Below, one piece after another: positions 10,505 through 19,825 of a DNA stretch of 64,000 bases. The notes under the pieces were generated by a model. It ran no database searches and was not told the origin of the DNA. It saw only the letters and a list, made by a program, of their open reading frames with translations. This stretch comes from Saccharomonospora piscinae (lineage in GTDB: Bacteria > Actinomycetota > Actinomycetes > Mycobacteriales > Pseudonocardiaceae). The translations under genes and the position numbers were made by a program. Position 1 is the stretch's first letter, and every line of letters starts with the position of its first letter. Where the stretch lies: contig NZ_VCEK01000002.1 in NCBI RefSeq assembly GCF_005862235.1, positions 372,001-436,000 on the forward strand, written 5' to 3'.

Positions 10505-11416
10505 ATGTCGCTGCTGCCCGCGTTGCCGACCGGCCGGACCGTGCGCGGCAAGGTCGTGCTCATCACCGGAGCCGCCCGCGGCATCGGCGCCGGTCTCGCC
10601 GAGCGTCTCGCCGCCGACGGCGCGAAGGTCGCCCTCGTGGGCCTCGAACGCGACGAGCAACAGCGCGTCGCCGACCGCATCGGCACCGCGGCGCGGGCAT
10701 GGGAGGCCGACGTCACCGACTGGGCCGCACTGGAACGCGCGGTGGACGGCGTGGTGGACCACTTCGGCGGCATCGACATCGTGATCGCCAACGCGGGCAT
10801 CGCCACCACCGGCTTCGTACGGTCGGTGGACCCGGAGGCGTTCGAACGCGTCCTCGAGGTCGACCTGCTCGGCGTGTGGCGCACGTTCCGCGTCACGCTC
10901 CCGCACGTCGTCGCCCGCAAGGGGTACCTGCTGGCGATCTCGTCGCTGGCCGCGATCACCCACGCGCCCGGCATGGCGAACTACGCCGCGGCGAAGGCCG
11001 GGGTCGAGGCGTTCTGCAACAGCCTGCGCGCCGAGGTCGCCCACCTCGGCGTCCGGGTCGGCGTCGCACACCCGACCTGGATCAGAACCGACCTGGTGGA
11101 GAGCGCGGACGCGCACCCCGTGTTCGGCAGGCTGCGCGGCTCCATGCCCGGCCCGCTCGGCCGCACCTATCCGCTCGGTGTCGCGCTCGACTGCCTCCAG
11201 GCCGGTGTCCGGCGCCGGGCGAGGACCATTCACGTGCCGCGCTGGGTGGGGGCGCTCAAGCTCGTGCGCGCGTTCCTGCCCCCGATCGTGGAACTCGGTT
11301 CGCGGTCCCGCGTTCCCGCCGCGGACCGGGCCGCACTGGCCGACATCGAGCGGCGCGGTGCGCGGGAGGCGGCCGTCACCGGGCACGGCGGCCGGGCCGC
11401 GACGGGAGGGCGATGA
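10505..11416 (+). CDS. Short-chain dehydrogenase/reductase
   Basis: A 303-residue classical SDR. The nucleotide-binding TGAARGIG motif lies at about residue 21, NAG in VIANAGIA, catalytic Ser in ISSLAA, and YAAAK for Tyr-Lys. An extended C-terminus (residues 230-303) with VPRWVGALKLVRAFLPP could contact membrane or substrate, as in SDRs acting on lipids. GAGGAGG precedes ATG 10505. It overlaps the next gene by ATGA, so the two are translationally coupled. Substrate unknown. Confidence 0.9.
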   Translation: MSLLPALPTGRTVRGKVVLITGAARGIGAGLAERLAADGAKVALVGLERDEQQRVADRIGTAARAWEADVTDWAALERAVDGVVDHFGGIDIVIANAGIATTGFVRSVDPEAFERVLEVDLLGVWRTFRVTLPHVVARKGYLLAISSLAAITHAPGMANYAAAKAGVEAFCNSLRAEVAHLGVRVGVAHPTWIRTDLVESADAHPVFGRLRGSMPGPLGRTYPLGVALDCLQAGVRRRARTIHVPRWVGALKLVRAFLPPIVELGSRSRVPAADRAALADIERRGAREAAVTGHGGRAATGGR

Positions 11417-11913
11417 GCGTGGCCCGCCGCGCCGCGATCCGCATGACCGCAGACGAACTCGTGCGCTACGTCGCCGACCGCACGGTGGTCACCGTCGCCA
11501 CGATGGGCCCGCACGGCAGGCCGCACCTCTCCGCGCTGTGGTACGTGCCGCAGGACACCGACCCAGCCGCCACGCCACCAGTACCACCACTGCGGCTGGC
11601 GAGCTGGACCTACGCGCGGTCGCAGAAGGCCGTCAACCTGGGGCGTGACCCGCGCGCGACGCTGCTGATCGAGTCGGGCGACTCGTACGACCAGCTCAGG
11701 GGAGTCTCGCTGGAATGCGACATCGAACTGGTCACCGACACCGAGGCCGTCGCTGACATCGGGCTCGCGCTCGCCCACCGCTACACGCCGGGGGCCGAGG
11801 TCGAGCTGCTGCGCTCCGTCGTCGCCGAACAGGCACCCAAGCGCGTGGGGCTGATCTGCACTCCCACGAGGATCGCGAGCTGGGACCACACGAAACTCGG
11901 CGGTACGTACTAG
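11413..11913 (+). CDS. Pyridoxamine 5'-phosphate oxidase-fold (PPOX / F420-binding) protein
   Basis: A 166-residue split-beta-barrel flavoprotein. MTADELVRYVADRTVVTVATMGPHG-type opening, PHLSALWYVP and the SQKAVNLGRDPRATLLIE block are characteristic of the PPOX class family whose members bind FMN or F420. It ends SWDHTKLGGTY, a usual C-terminus of this actinobacterial group. The ATG overlaps the SDR stop (ATGA), implying a two-gene operon, so the pair may act on one substrate class. Its flavin and substrate are not shown by sequence. Confidence 0.85.
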   Translation: MSVARRAAIRMTADELVRYVADRTVVTVATMGPHGRPHLSALWYVPQDTDPAATPPVPPLRLASWTYARSQKAVNLGRDPRATLLIESGDSYDQLRGVSLECDIELVTDTEAVADIGLALAHRYTPGAEVELLRSVVAEQAPKRVGLICTPTRIASWDHTKLGGTY

Positions 11914-11944
11914 GGCCACGTACTAGACACAGGCCCACTCGGAC

Positions 11945-12232
11945 CTACTGCGGCCCGGTGCCCAGCCACGCTCCCAGTACGGGCGTGAACTCCTGGACGG
12001 TGCGCTCGGCGATGACGCCCTCCACCGAGTAGGGGTCGGCGTCGAGCAACCGCTGCAGGTGCTCACGGTCCTGCGCCCGGTAGACCACCATGCCGCCGGT
12101 GTCGCCGTCCACGGGACCGGCCACGGCGACCGTGCCGTCCTCCACCAGCGACGACAGGTACTCCCGGTGCCTCGGCCGCACGGCGGCGAACCCCTCCGGC
12201 ACATACCGTTGCTGCACCACGAACCACGCCAT
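11945..12232 (-). CDS. YciI family protein
   Basis: A 95-residue ferredoxin-like-fold protein of the YciI/YCII family. It opens MAWFVVQQRYVPEGF, has RPRHREYLSSLVEDGTVAVAG (the conserved HxxYL and G residues), GGMVVYRAQDREHLQRLLDADPY and ends with an EFTPVLG strand. Such proteins are small putative hydrolases or dehydratases; the role here is unknown. The mRNA is probably leaderless: TAGCGT (12240-12245) lies seven bases before the ATG. Convergent with the PPOX gene. Confidence 0.85.
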   Translation of the reverse strand: MAWFVVQQRYVPEGFAAVRPRHREYLSSLVEDGTVAVAGPVDGDTGGMVVYRAQDREHLQRLLDADPYSVEGVIAERTVQEFTPVLGAWLGTGPQ

Positions 12233-12299
12233 GCCGACAACGCTACCCCGGCGAACCCCGCGCGGGTGGCCCCCCGCCGGAGGTGGTGGTGCCCATCCG

Positions 12300-12329
12300 T
12301 TGGGTGCGGACCTTCGCAGCGGATACGCT
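12300..12329 (+). promoter_or_regulatory. Promoter candidate for the ECF sigma factor gene
   Basis: TTGGGT (12300-12305) and TACGCT (12324-12329) are 18 bases apart, giving a start near 12336 and a leader of about 40 bases before the sigma-factor ATG. Confidence 0.4.
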
Positions 12330-12377
12330 CTTGCTGGAGGATCGGATCAGCAGTCGTCGAGGATGGGCAGGTTTCGG

Positions 12378-12998
12378 ATGCACGGCAGCGCAGAGCCGCT
12401 GCGCCACCGCAACGCCGCGCGAGGAGTGGAGCGCGACGTCGAACAGACGCTGACCCACCTCCGCACGCTGGACGCCCCGGTGCAGCGCGTACAGCAGCCC
12501 GGGCCGCTGACCCTGGAAGACCTCTACCGGCAGCATCGGATGCGGCTGGTGCGCCTGGCGATCCTGCTGGTGGACGAACCGGCCACGGCCGAGGACGTGG
12601 TGCAGGAGGCGTTCACCGGACTGCACCGCAACTGGGGCAGGCTGCGTGACGCCACCGCCGCCGTGGCGTACCTGCGCACGGCGGTGGTCAACGGGTCACG
12701 CAGCGTGCTGCGCCGCCGCAAGACGGCTCGCGACTACGTGCCGCCGCACGCCGTCAACGCGCGGTCGGCCGAGAGCCTGGCCATGTTGTCCACCGAGCAT
12801 CAGGCCGTAGTCAACGCGCTGTCGAAGCTGCCGCCGAGGCAGCGCGAGGTACTGGTGCTGCGCTACTACGGAGGAATGTCCGAGGCGGAGATCTCGGAGG
12901 CCGCCGGCATCTCGCGGGGCACGGTGAAGTCGACGGCGAGTCGCGCGCTGGAGGCGCTGCAACGGGCCATGCACGACGGGCACTCGGCGCGGGGCTAG
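12378..12998 (+). CDS. ECF RNA polymerase sigma factor, SigE family
   Basis: A 206-residue extracytoplasmic-function sigma factor. Residues about 45-115 hold region 2 (LEDLYRQHRMRLVRLAILL, then DVVQEAF) and residues about 145-200 region 4 (LPPRQREVLVLRYYGGMSEAEI followed by the GTVKSTASRALEAL helix). The 40-residue N-terminal extension is unusual but seen in actinobacterial SigE-family factors. The start could also be ATG 12363. No anti-sigma gene is adjacent: nagA follows on the same strand and YciI is divergent. Target genes unknown. Confidence 0.88.
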   Translation: MHGSAEPLRHRNAARGVERDVEQTLTHLRTLDAPVQRVQQPGPLTLEDLYRQHRMRLVRLAILLVDEPATAEDVVQEAFTGLHRNWGRLRDATAAVAYLRTAVVNGSRSVLRRRKTARDYVPPHAVNARSAESLAMLSTEHQAVVNALSKLPPRQREVLVLRYYGGMSEAEISEAAGISRGTVKSTASRALEALQRAMHDGHSARG

Positions 12999-13050
12999 GC
13001 GGGACGCAAGCAGCGTCACTGGCGAAGACGTCACAGACGTTACCCACTTC

Positions 13051-13070
13051 TTGGTCTGGACCAATAAGAT
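13051..13070 (+). promoter_or_regulatory. DasR-like operator and -10 box of nagA
   Basis: TTGGTCTGGACCAA (13051-13064) is a perfect inverted repeat that matches the core of the DasR-responsive element known from Streptomyces (TGGTCTAGACCA type). TAAGAT (13065-13070) abuts it and is six bases from GTG 13077, so bound repressor would block the promoter. This predicts control of nagA by an amino-sugar-sensing GntR protein encoded elsewhere. Confidence 0.78.
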
Positions 13071-13076
13071 GTGATC

Positions 13077-14258
13077 GTGAACGGCACCGACGAACTCGTC
13101 CTCACCGGCGCCCGCGTCCACGGTCCCGAGGGAACCCTCGACAACGGCTGGCTCGCCGTCTCGGGTGAGCGGATCAGCGGCACGGGCAACGGAACACCGC
13201 CCCCGGGCAGGCACGTCGACCTGCACGGCGCCCACGTCGTGCCCGGTTTCGTCGACACGCACTGCCACGGCGGTGGTGGCGGCTCCTTCACCAGCGCGAA
13301 GGCCGCCGAGGCCTACACCGCCATCGCGACCCACCGCGCCCACGGCACCACCACCCTGGTGGCGAGCCTCGTGTCCGCACCGCCCGGCGAACTGGTGTCC
13401 CAGCTGGCCGCGCTTTCCGAGCTGGTCACCGACGGTGACCTCGCTGGTGTCCACCTGGAGGGCCCGTTCCTGTCCCACGCGCGGTGCGGCGCGCACGATC
13501 CCGGTGCGCTGCGTGATCCGGACCCGGAGACGATCGACACCCTGCTGGAGGCGGGCGGCGGGCACCTGCGCATGGTGACGCTCGCGCCCGAGCTCCCCGG
13601 CGGGATCAAGGCGGTGCGCCAGCTCGCCGACGCCGGAGTGATCGTCGCCGTCGGGCACACCGACGCGATCGCCACACAGGTCACGGCCGCGATCGACGCG
13701 GGAGCCACGGTGGCCACACACCTGTTCAACGGCATGCGGCCGCTGCACCACCGCGAACCCGGCCCGGTGGGAGCGCTGCTCGACGACGACCGGGTCACCA
13801 TCGAGCTGATCTGCGATCTCGTCCACGTACACCCGGACGTGGTGCGGCTCGCCGCCCGGCACGCGGGCCGCGAGCGCACCGTGCTCGTCACCGACGCCAT
13901 GTCGGCCACCGGCGCCGCCGACGGCTCGTACCGGCTGGGCAGGCTCGACGTCGAGGTCACCGACGGCGTCGCGACGCTGCCGGGCAGTGGTTCGCTCGCC
14001 GGGAGCACGCTGACCATGGACAACGCGTTCCGCAATTTGGTCCACGGCGCGGGACTCGACATCGCCGACGCCGTCGCCGCGACCGCCACCACGCCCGCTC
14101 GGCTGCTGGGTCTCGGCGGCGAGACGGGCGCGCTGCGAACCGGCCTGCTGGCCGACGCCGTGGTGCTGGATGACGACCTGCGCCCGGTCGGCGTGCTCCG
14201 GCGGGGCACGTGGGTCGGCGGCCACGCACCGCCGGCCGATGGGTCCAGGCGCGCCTGA
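13077..14258 (+). CDS. nagA: N-acetylglucosamine-6-phosphate deacetylase
   Basis: Removes acetate from GlcNAc-6-phosphate, giving glucosamine-6-phosphate for glycolysis or wall synthesis. The 393-residue amidohydrolase has metal-ligand signatures GFVDTHCHGGGG (about residue 60), HLEGPFLS, VGHTDA, ATHLFNGM, and LVTDAMSATG with the catalytic aspartate. GTG 13077 is preferred because TAAGAT lies six bases upstream; GTG 13071 is also in frame. The DasR-like operator supports induction by chitin or GlcNAc breakdown. No nagB or PTS gene is in the window. Confidence 0.94.
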   Translation: MNGTDELVLTGARVHGPEGTLDNGWLAVSGERISGTGNGTPPPGRHVDLHGAHVVPGFVDTHCHGGGGGSFTSAKAAEAYTAIATHRAHGTTTLVASLVSAPPGELVSQLAALSELVTDGDLAGVHLEGPFLSHARCGAHDPGALRDPDPETIDTLLEAGGGHLRMVTLAPELPGGIKAVRQLADAGVIVAVGHTDAIATQVTAAIDAGATVATHLFNGMRPLHHREPGPVGALLDDDRVTIELICDLVHVHPDVVRLAARHAGRERTVLVTDAMSATGAADGSYRLGRLDVEVTDGVATLPGSGSLAGSTLTMDNAFRNLVHGAGLDIADAVAATATTPARLLGLGGETGALRTGLLADAVVLDDDLRPVGVLRRGTWVGGHAPPADGSRRA

Positions 14259-14342
14259 CGACACGGCCGCGCGGTCGCGCGATCCGGACGCTGTGGGCGG
14301 GCGCCCGGTCGGCTCGGCGCAACCGGGCTACGCTGGGCGTCG

Positions 14343-14732
14343 ATGAGCGACGACCCGGAGCGCCTGCTGTCCGAGGCGTTGCGTGCGCAGGCGCGGTACG
14401 CACCCCCGGCGCATCCTCCACATACACCGCATCCCACACCGCCCACACAGGCCGCGCACCCGGCGCCACCGGCCCAGCCGGCGCCGCAGGTACCACCCGC
14501 GGCACGCCCGGCGCCGATGGTGGATCTCTCCGGCGGCTACGGCCTGCTGTCCGGTGCGGGGGACGAGGCGGCGAACCTCCGGCGGGCGGCTCTGGAAACC
14601 GATCCCCGCCCTCCGGCGCGGGGGCACCATCGCCGGAGGTCCGAGCCGCTGCCGACCCGCTGGGCGCTGATCCTCGCCGCCTCACTGGGTATGGCGGCCG
14701 GGTCCGTACTCGGCTTCCTCACCCTGCTGTGA
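14343..14732 (+). CDS. Small proline-rich single-pass membrane protein
   Basis: A 129-residue protein of unknown function. It starts SDDPERLLSEALRAQARYAPP, continues with a Pro/Ala/His-rich disordered stretch (residues about 20-57), then VDLSGGYGLLSGAGDEAANLRR, and ends in one hydrophobic helix (residues about 107-129). This order suggests a cytoplasmic tail on a C-terminal anchor. TACGCT eight bases before the ATG suggests a leaderless transcript. Its last 51 bases overlap the 3' end of the convergent flavin oxidase gene. Confidence 0.75.
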   Translation: MSDDPERLLSEALRAQARYAPPAHPPHTPHPTPPTQAAHPAPPAQPAPQVPPAARPAPMVDLSGGYGLLSGAGDEAANLRRAALETDPRPPARGHHRRRSEPLPTRWALILAASLGMAAGSVLGFLTLL

Positions 14733-16124
14733 CGCGGCCTTCGGCGCGAACATCGAACCGGGATTGAACAGGTCGGCCGGGTCGAGCGCCCGCCTGATCC
14801 GCCGGTGGACGTCGAGCCCCACGGGGCCGAGTTCGGCATGCAGCCACTCCTGCTTGAATTTGCCGATGCCGTGCTCGCCGGTCACGGTCCCGCCCAGGGC
14901 CAGTCCCAGTTCGAGGACGGCGTCGAAGGCACGTCGGGCCCGGTCGAACTCGCCGTCGTCGGCGGCGTCGAAGATGACGGTGGGATGCATGTTGCCGTCG
15001 CCGGCGTGCCCGACGACGGCCACCGTGAGACCGACCTCGGCGGCGATCCGTTCGCACCCGGTGATCAGCTCCGCGATCCGGGTCCTCGGCACGCAGACGT
15101 CGTCGGTCAGGCAGGTGCCGAGTTCCTCGAGTGCCCCGTGGACGACGCGGCGGGCCCGCATCAGCAGCTCGCCCTCGGCCGGGTCGTCGGTGTGGTGTAC
15201 CAGCGTCGCGCCCGCGGCCGCGCAGTGGCGTTCGATCCCCGCCAGCTCCGCGTTCGCCGCCGTGCCCGCGTCGGACCGGCACAGCAGCAGCGTGCCGTCG
15301 TCCGACCCGGTACCCAGGTCGGTGCGCAGGTGCCGCTGCACGGCGCCGACAGTCGTGGCGTCCATGATCTCCATGAGGGACGGGACGAGACCGGCCCGCA
15401 CGATCCGGCTCACGGCGTCGCCCGCGCCGACCGCCGAGGGGAAGGCCGCCACCAGCGTGGCGGGGGCGTGCGGCAGCGGTCGCAGCGCCAGCGTGGCCTC
15501 GGTGATGACACCCAGCGTGCCCTCGCTGCCCACGAACAGCCGCGTCAGGTCGTAGCCCGCCACGCCCTTCACCGTGCGGCGGCCCGTGCGCAGCACCGAG
15601 CCGTCGGCGAGCACGACCTCCAGCCCCAGCACGAAGTCGGCGGTGACGCCGTACTTCACACAGCAGAGGCCGCCCGCGTTGGTGGCGAGGTTGCCGCCGA
15701 CGGTGCACCACTCGTAGCTGGACGGATCGGGCGGGTAGAACAGTCCGTGTTCGGCGACCGCGTCCCGCAGGCGCCGGGTGACGACCCCGGGCTGGACGAC
15801 CGCGAGCCGGTTGGCCGGATCGACGTCGACGATCCGGTCGAGTTTCGTGGTCACCAGCACGACGCAGCCGTCGACGGCGTTGGCTGCCCCAGTGAGCCCG
15901 CTGCCCGCTCCACGCGGAACCACGGGGACGCCCGCCGCCGCGCACGCGCGCACCACGGCGCGGACCCCGTCGGTGTCGGAGGGCAGGACCACGGCCAGCG
16001 GTGTGCCCGCCGGCGCCAGCGGCATCCGGTCCCGCGCATAGCCCGCCGTCACATCGGTGTCCGTGAGCACGGCCTCCGGGCCGAGCGCGTCGCGGAGCCG
16101 GTCCACCAGTCTCGCGTCACCCAT
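14682..16124 (-). CDS. FAD-binding oxidase of the GlcD / D-lactate dehydrogenase type
   Basis: A 480-residue flavoprotein oxidising an alpha-hydroxy acid such as glycolate or D-lactate. The PCMH-type FAD-binding domain holds VPRGAGSGLTGAAN (about residues 69-82), PDPSSYEWCTVGGNLATNAGG and GSEGTLGVITEATL. The C-terminal cap contains VGHAGDGNMHPTV and GTVTGEHGIGKFK, signatures of the GlcD family. The mRNA is probably leaderless: TAGCGT at 16131-16136 is six bases before the ATG. The gene is alone, without GlcE or GlcF partners, and overlaps the end of the convergent membrane-protein gene. Substrate not determined. Confidence 0.92.
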   Translation of the reverse strand: MGDARLVDRLRDALGPEAVLTDTDVTAGYARDRMPLAPAGTPLAVVLPSDTDGVRAVVRACAAAGVPVVPRGAGSGLTGAANAVDGCVVLVTTKLDRIVDVDPANRLAVVQPGVVTRRLRDAVAEHGLFYPPDPSSYEWCTVGGNLATNAGGLCCVKYGVTADFVLGLEVVLADGSVLRTGRRTVKGVAGYDLTRLFVGSEGTLGVITEATLALRPLPHAPATLVAAFPSAVGAGDAVSRIVRAGLVPSLMEIMDATTVGAVQRHLRTDLGTGSDDGTLLLCRSDAGTAANAELAGIERHCAAAGATLVHHTDDPAEGELLMRARRVVHGALEELGTCLTDDVCVPRTRIAELITGCERIAAEVGLTVAVVGHAGDGNMHPTVIFDAADDGEFDRARRAFDAVLELGLALGGTVTGEHGIGKFKQEWLHAELGPVGLDVHRRIRRALDPADLFNPGSMFAPKAASQQGEEAEYGPGRHTQ

Positions 16125-16271
16125 CCGGTCACGCTAACCGGGGACGGCCACGGCGTGATCCGCCGAAATGGTGTCGGCCGTCACAACCGAACGAGTTGCC
16201 GGATGAAACCTGATCGGAGCAACGTTGACTTCTCCGAGACTGCTTGTACCGCTCAACCATCTGGCGACGAC

Positions 16272-16787
16272 GTGACCACTTCCGATCCGCGACGCGGAGT
16301 TCCCGACGGCAGCCCCGACCAGCTCGCCGCCCAGCTCATCAGGCTGGTGCGGCTGGCCCACCGCGCCAAGGCCAAGATCACCAAGGCCGGTCCCGAGGGG
16401 CTGGAGAGCGCTGCCTACGCCATCCTGTTCCACCTCGTCGAGGGCGGACCCCAGCGCGCCAGCAGGCTCGCCGAGACGCTGCACGCCGACATCTCCACGA
16501 TCAGCAGGCAGAGCAGCGCGCTCGTGGACCACGGTCTCGTCGAGCGGCAGGCGGACCCCGAGGACCGCCGCGCGTCACTGCTCGCCGCCACCGCGGAGGG
16601 ACTGCGGGTCTTCGAGGAGAACCGGCGCCACCGCAACCGCTGGATCGCGGGCGTCCTGGCCGACTGGCCCGAGGAAGACCGCCGCACGCTGAACGTCCTG
16701 CTCGCACGGCTGGGCGACGACATCGAGACGCGCGGACCGCTGGGTGAGGACCCGCCGCACCGCGCCGACAGGGGGGAAAGTTCGTGA
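16272..16787 (+). CDS. MarR family transcriptional regulator
   Basis: A 171-residue winged-helix repressor. The DNA-binding part includes AAYAILFHLVEGGPQRASRLAETL, the recognition region ADISTISRQSSALVDHGLVER, and the wing QADPEDRRASLLAAT, all classical MarR features. GTG 16272 is chosen as start; ATG 16203 is in frame but lies near a possible promoter (TTGACT at 16225-16230). It overlaps the efflux-pump gene by GTGA, so it very probably controls that pump and itself. Confidence 0.9.
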   Translation: MTTSDPRRGVPDGSPDQLAAQLIRLVRLAHRAKAKITKAGPEGLESAAYAILFHLVEGGPQRASRLAETLHADISTISRQSSALVDHGLVERQADPEDRRASLLAATAEGLRVFEENRRHRNRWIAGVLADWPEEDRRTLNVLLARLGDDIETRGPLGEDPPHRADRGESS

Positions 16788-18430
16788 CCACTCCGTCATC
16801 CGACACAGCCGACACCGCCGACACCACCGACACCACCGACGCCGCTCCGGCGCTGAGCCACCGGCAGATCGTCGTCATCCTCGTCGGACTGATGACCGGC
16901 ATGTTCCTGGCCGCGCTGGACCAGACCATCGTCGGCACGGCGATCCGCACGATCGCCGACGACCTGCACGGCCTGAGCATGCAGGCGTGGATCACCACCG
17001 CCTACCTGATCACCGCGACGATCGCCACGCCCATCTACGGCAAGCTTTCGGACATCTACGGGCGCAAACCCTTTTACCTCGCCGCCATCACCATCTTCGT
17101 GGCGGGCTCCCTCGCGTCGGCGTTCGCGCAGAGCATGTACCAGCTCGCCGCGTTCCGGGCCGTGCAGGGCATCGGGGCCGGCGGACTGATGTCGCTGGCG
17201 CTGACGATCCTCGGTGATCTCGTGCCACCGCGGGAGCGGGCGCGCTACCAGGGGTTCTTCCTCGCCGTGTTCGGCACCTCCACCGTGCTCGGACCGGTGC
17301 TGGGTGGCTTCTTCGCCGGGCTCGACCCGGTCCTCGGGTTCGAGGGCTGGCGCTGGGTGTTCCTCGTCAACGTCCCGCTGGGCGCGGTGGCGCTGTTCGT
17401 CGTGGCCAAGGTGCTCAACGTGCCGCACAACCGGCACGACCACCGCATCGACTGGTGGGGTGGGCTCGCGCTGGTGGTCTGCCTCGTCCCGCTGCTGCTG
17501 GTGGCCGAGCAGGGGCGCGAATGGGGCTGGAGTTCCGGCGCCGCGCTGACCTGTTACGCCATCGGTGGCGCGGGGCTCGTGGCCTTCCTGCTGATCGAGC
17601 GGCACATGCGCGACGCGGCACTGATCCCGCTGCGGCTGTTCCGCAACTCGACGTTCAGCGTCGCCATCGCCGGGGGTGTGATCGTGGGTGTCGCGATGTT
17701 CGGCTCGATCACCCTGATCCCGCAGTACCTGCAGATCGTTCAGGGCTACTCCCCGACAGCGGCGGGAATGCTGATGCTGCCGCTGATGGCGGGCACCATG
17801 TCGGGCTCCGTGCTGTCGGGCCAGCTGACCTCCCGGACCGGCCGCTACAAGATCTTCCCGGTGTTCGGGACCGCGCTGATGACCGTGGGCATGCTGCTGT
17901 TCGCCCAGGTCGAGTGGGACACGCCGGTGTGGCAGGTGATGGTGGTGATGGCCGTCATCGGGTTCGGACTCGGCAACTGCATGCAAACCCTCATCATCGC
18001 CGTGCAGAACGCCGGGCCGCGCCGGGACATGGGCGTGTCCACCGCCTCGGCGACGTTCTTCCGGCAGATCGGCGGCACGCTCGGCGTCGCGGTGTTCCTC
18101 TCCATCGTCTTCAGCACGCTGACCGGCAACATCTCGCGGGCCTTCGCCGAGTCCGGACTGCCCTCGGAGGCCATGAACGCGGGCGGCGACATCATGGCCG
18201 ACTCCTCGTTCCTCCAGCAGCTCCCCGTCGAGCAGGCCCGGCCGTTCCTCGTCGGGTTCACCGAGTCGATCAGCTCGGTGTTCTACCTCGGTGCCGGGGT
18301 CGCCGCGCTGGCGTTCGTGGTGCTGCTGTTCATGCGGGAGATCCCCCTGGAGGGCGGCTCCGGCGCGGAACGCGACAAGCCGGGAGAGCCGGGTTCGGAC
18401 CCCGACAGCGCCGCCGCCGCGCTCGGGTGA
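16784..18430 (+). CDS. MFS drug efflux transporter, DHA2 (EmrB/QacA) family
   Basis: A 548-residue, 14-helix proton-driven exporter. After a low-complexity Asp/Thr N-terminus (residues 8-20, a 9-bp DNA repeat) comes helix 1 with FLAALDQTIVGTAIRTI, the DHA2 motif D1. Motif A is YGKLSDIYGRK and motif C GPVLGGFF. A charged C-terminal tail follows the last helix. Translation starts at GTG inside the MarR stop (GTGA), so expression is coupled to the regulator. Substrate is probably a toxic amphiphile, as for the family. Confidence 0.93.
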   Translation: MTTPSSDTADTADTTDTTDAAPALSHRQIVVILVGLMTGMFLAALDQTIVGTAIRTIADDLHGLSMQAWITTAYLITATIATPIYGKLSDIYGRKPFYLAAITIFVAGSLASAFAQSMYQLAAFRAVQGIGAGGLMSLALTILGDLVPPRERARYQGFFLAVFGTSTVLGPVLGGFFAGLDPVLGFEGWRWVFLVNVPLGAVALFVVAKVLNVPHNRHDHRIDWWGGLALVVCLVPLLLVAEQGREWGWSSGAALTCYAIGGAGLVAFLLIERHMRDAALIPLRLFRNSTFSVAIAGGVIVGVAMFGSITLIPQYLQIVQGYSPTAAGMLMLPLMAGTMSGSVLSGQLTSRTGRYKIFPVFGTALMTVGMLLFAQVEWDTPVWQVMVVMAVIGFGLGNCMQTLIIAVQNAGPRRDMGVSTASATFFRQIGGTLGVAVFLSIVFSTLTGNISRAFAESGLPSEAMNAGGDIMADSSFLQQLPVEQARPFLVGFTESISSVFYLGAGVAALAFVVLLFMREIPLEGGSGAERDKPGEPGSDPDSAAAALG

Positions 18431-18455
18431 CACGGCGGCTCGTGTGCCGCGTCAC
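18427..18455 (+). terminator. Terminator hairpin overlapping the MFS stop codon
   Basis: GTGACACGGC (18427-18436) pairs with GCCGCGTCAC (18446-18455) with one mismatch over a 9-base loop, starting at the stop codon of the efflux gene. Confidence 0.5.
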
Positions 18456-18491
18456 GGCCGCGACCCGCCCGGTCCCCGTACCCTTCCGGAC

Positions 18492-19169
18492 GTGTACGCG
18501 GTGAACGCCGAGGCGGCGACGGTCGGCCTCGACCGGCTGGCGACGGCGGGCCCGCTGCTGGTGTGGGTCATCGTCCTCGGCTTCGTCTTCGTCGAGTGCG
18601 CGTTGATCATCGGGCTGTTCCTGCCGGGGGACTCGCTGCTGTTCGCGGCGGGCGTGGTGCTGGCCCAGCATGGCGCCGAGGCACAGGCGTGGGCGTTGTC
18701 GCTGGTGGCCCTGCTCACCGCCGTCGCGGGCAACCAGGTCGGCTACGCGGTGGGCAGCCGGACCGGGACCCGGTTCCTCGCCCGCAGGGGCGGCCGGGTG
18801 CTGAACCGGCAGAATCTCGACCGGGCGCGCGCGTTCCTCGACCGCCGAGGCTTCCTGGCGATCGTGGCGGCGCGCTGGCTCCCGTGGGTGCGCACGCTGG
18901 CTCCGCTCGTGGCGGGGGCTGCCGGGATGAACGCGCGCCGGTTCCTGCTGGCCACCACCGCGGGTGCGCTGCTGTGGGTGCCCTCGCTGGTGCTCGTCGG
19001 CTTCTACGCCGCGGAACAGCTCGCGACGATCCCGTGGCTCAACCACGCGCTCGTGTGGGGCGGCGTCGCACTGTTCGTCGCCGGGACCGCCTACGGCGTG
19101 TGGCGCTACCGGCAGGAGATGGGCAGGCCGGTGGACGACGACGACCCCACCGAGCCGACCCGCGCCTGA
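18492..19169 (+). CDS. DedA family membrane protein
   Basis: A 225-residue integral membrane protein of the DedA/SNARE-associated superfamily, members of which act in lipid-carrier transport and membrane homeostasis. Features are FVECALIIGLFLPGDSLLF (the conserved E and PGD near residues 35-50), GNQVGYAVGSRTG, and the signature RWLPWVRTLAPLVAGAAGM. Four to five hydrophobic helices are visible, with a charged C-terminus. GTG 18492 follows TACCCT by seven bases, predicting a leaderless mRNA. GTG 18501 is an alternative. It stands alone, convergent with the kinase-like gene. Confidence 0.9.
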   Translation: MYAVNAEAATVGLDRLATAGPLLVWVIVLGFVFVECALIIGLFLPGDSLLFAAGVVLAQHGAEAQAWALSLVALLTAVAGNQVGYAVGSRTGTRFLARRGGRVLNRQNLDRARAFLDRRGFLAIVAARWLPWVRTLAPLVAGAAGMNARRFLLATTAGALLWVPSLVLVGFYAAEQLATIPWLNHALVWGGVALFVAGTAYGVWRYRQEMGRPVDDDDPTEPTRA

Positions 19170-19179
19170 CGCCGTCCGG

Positions 19180-19815
<636 letters not shown>

Positions 19816-19825
19816 CTCACTCCCA

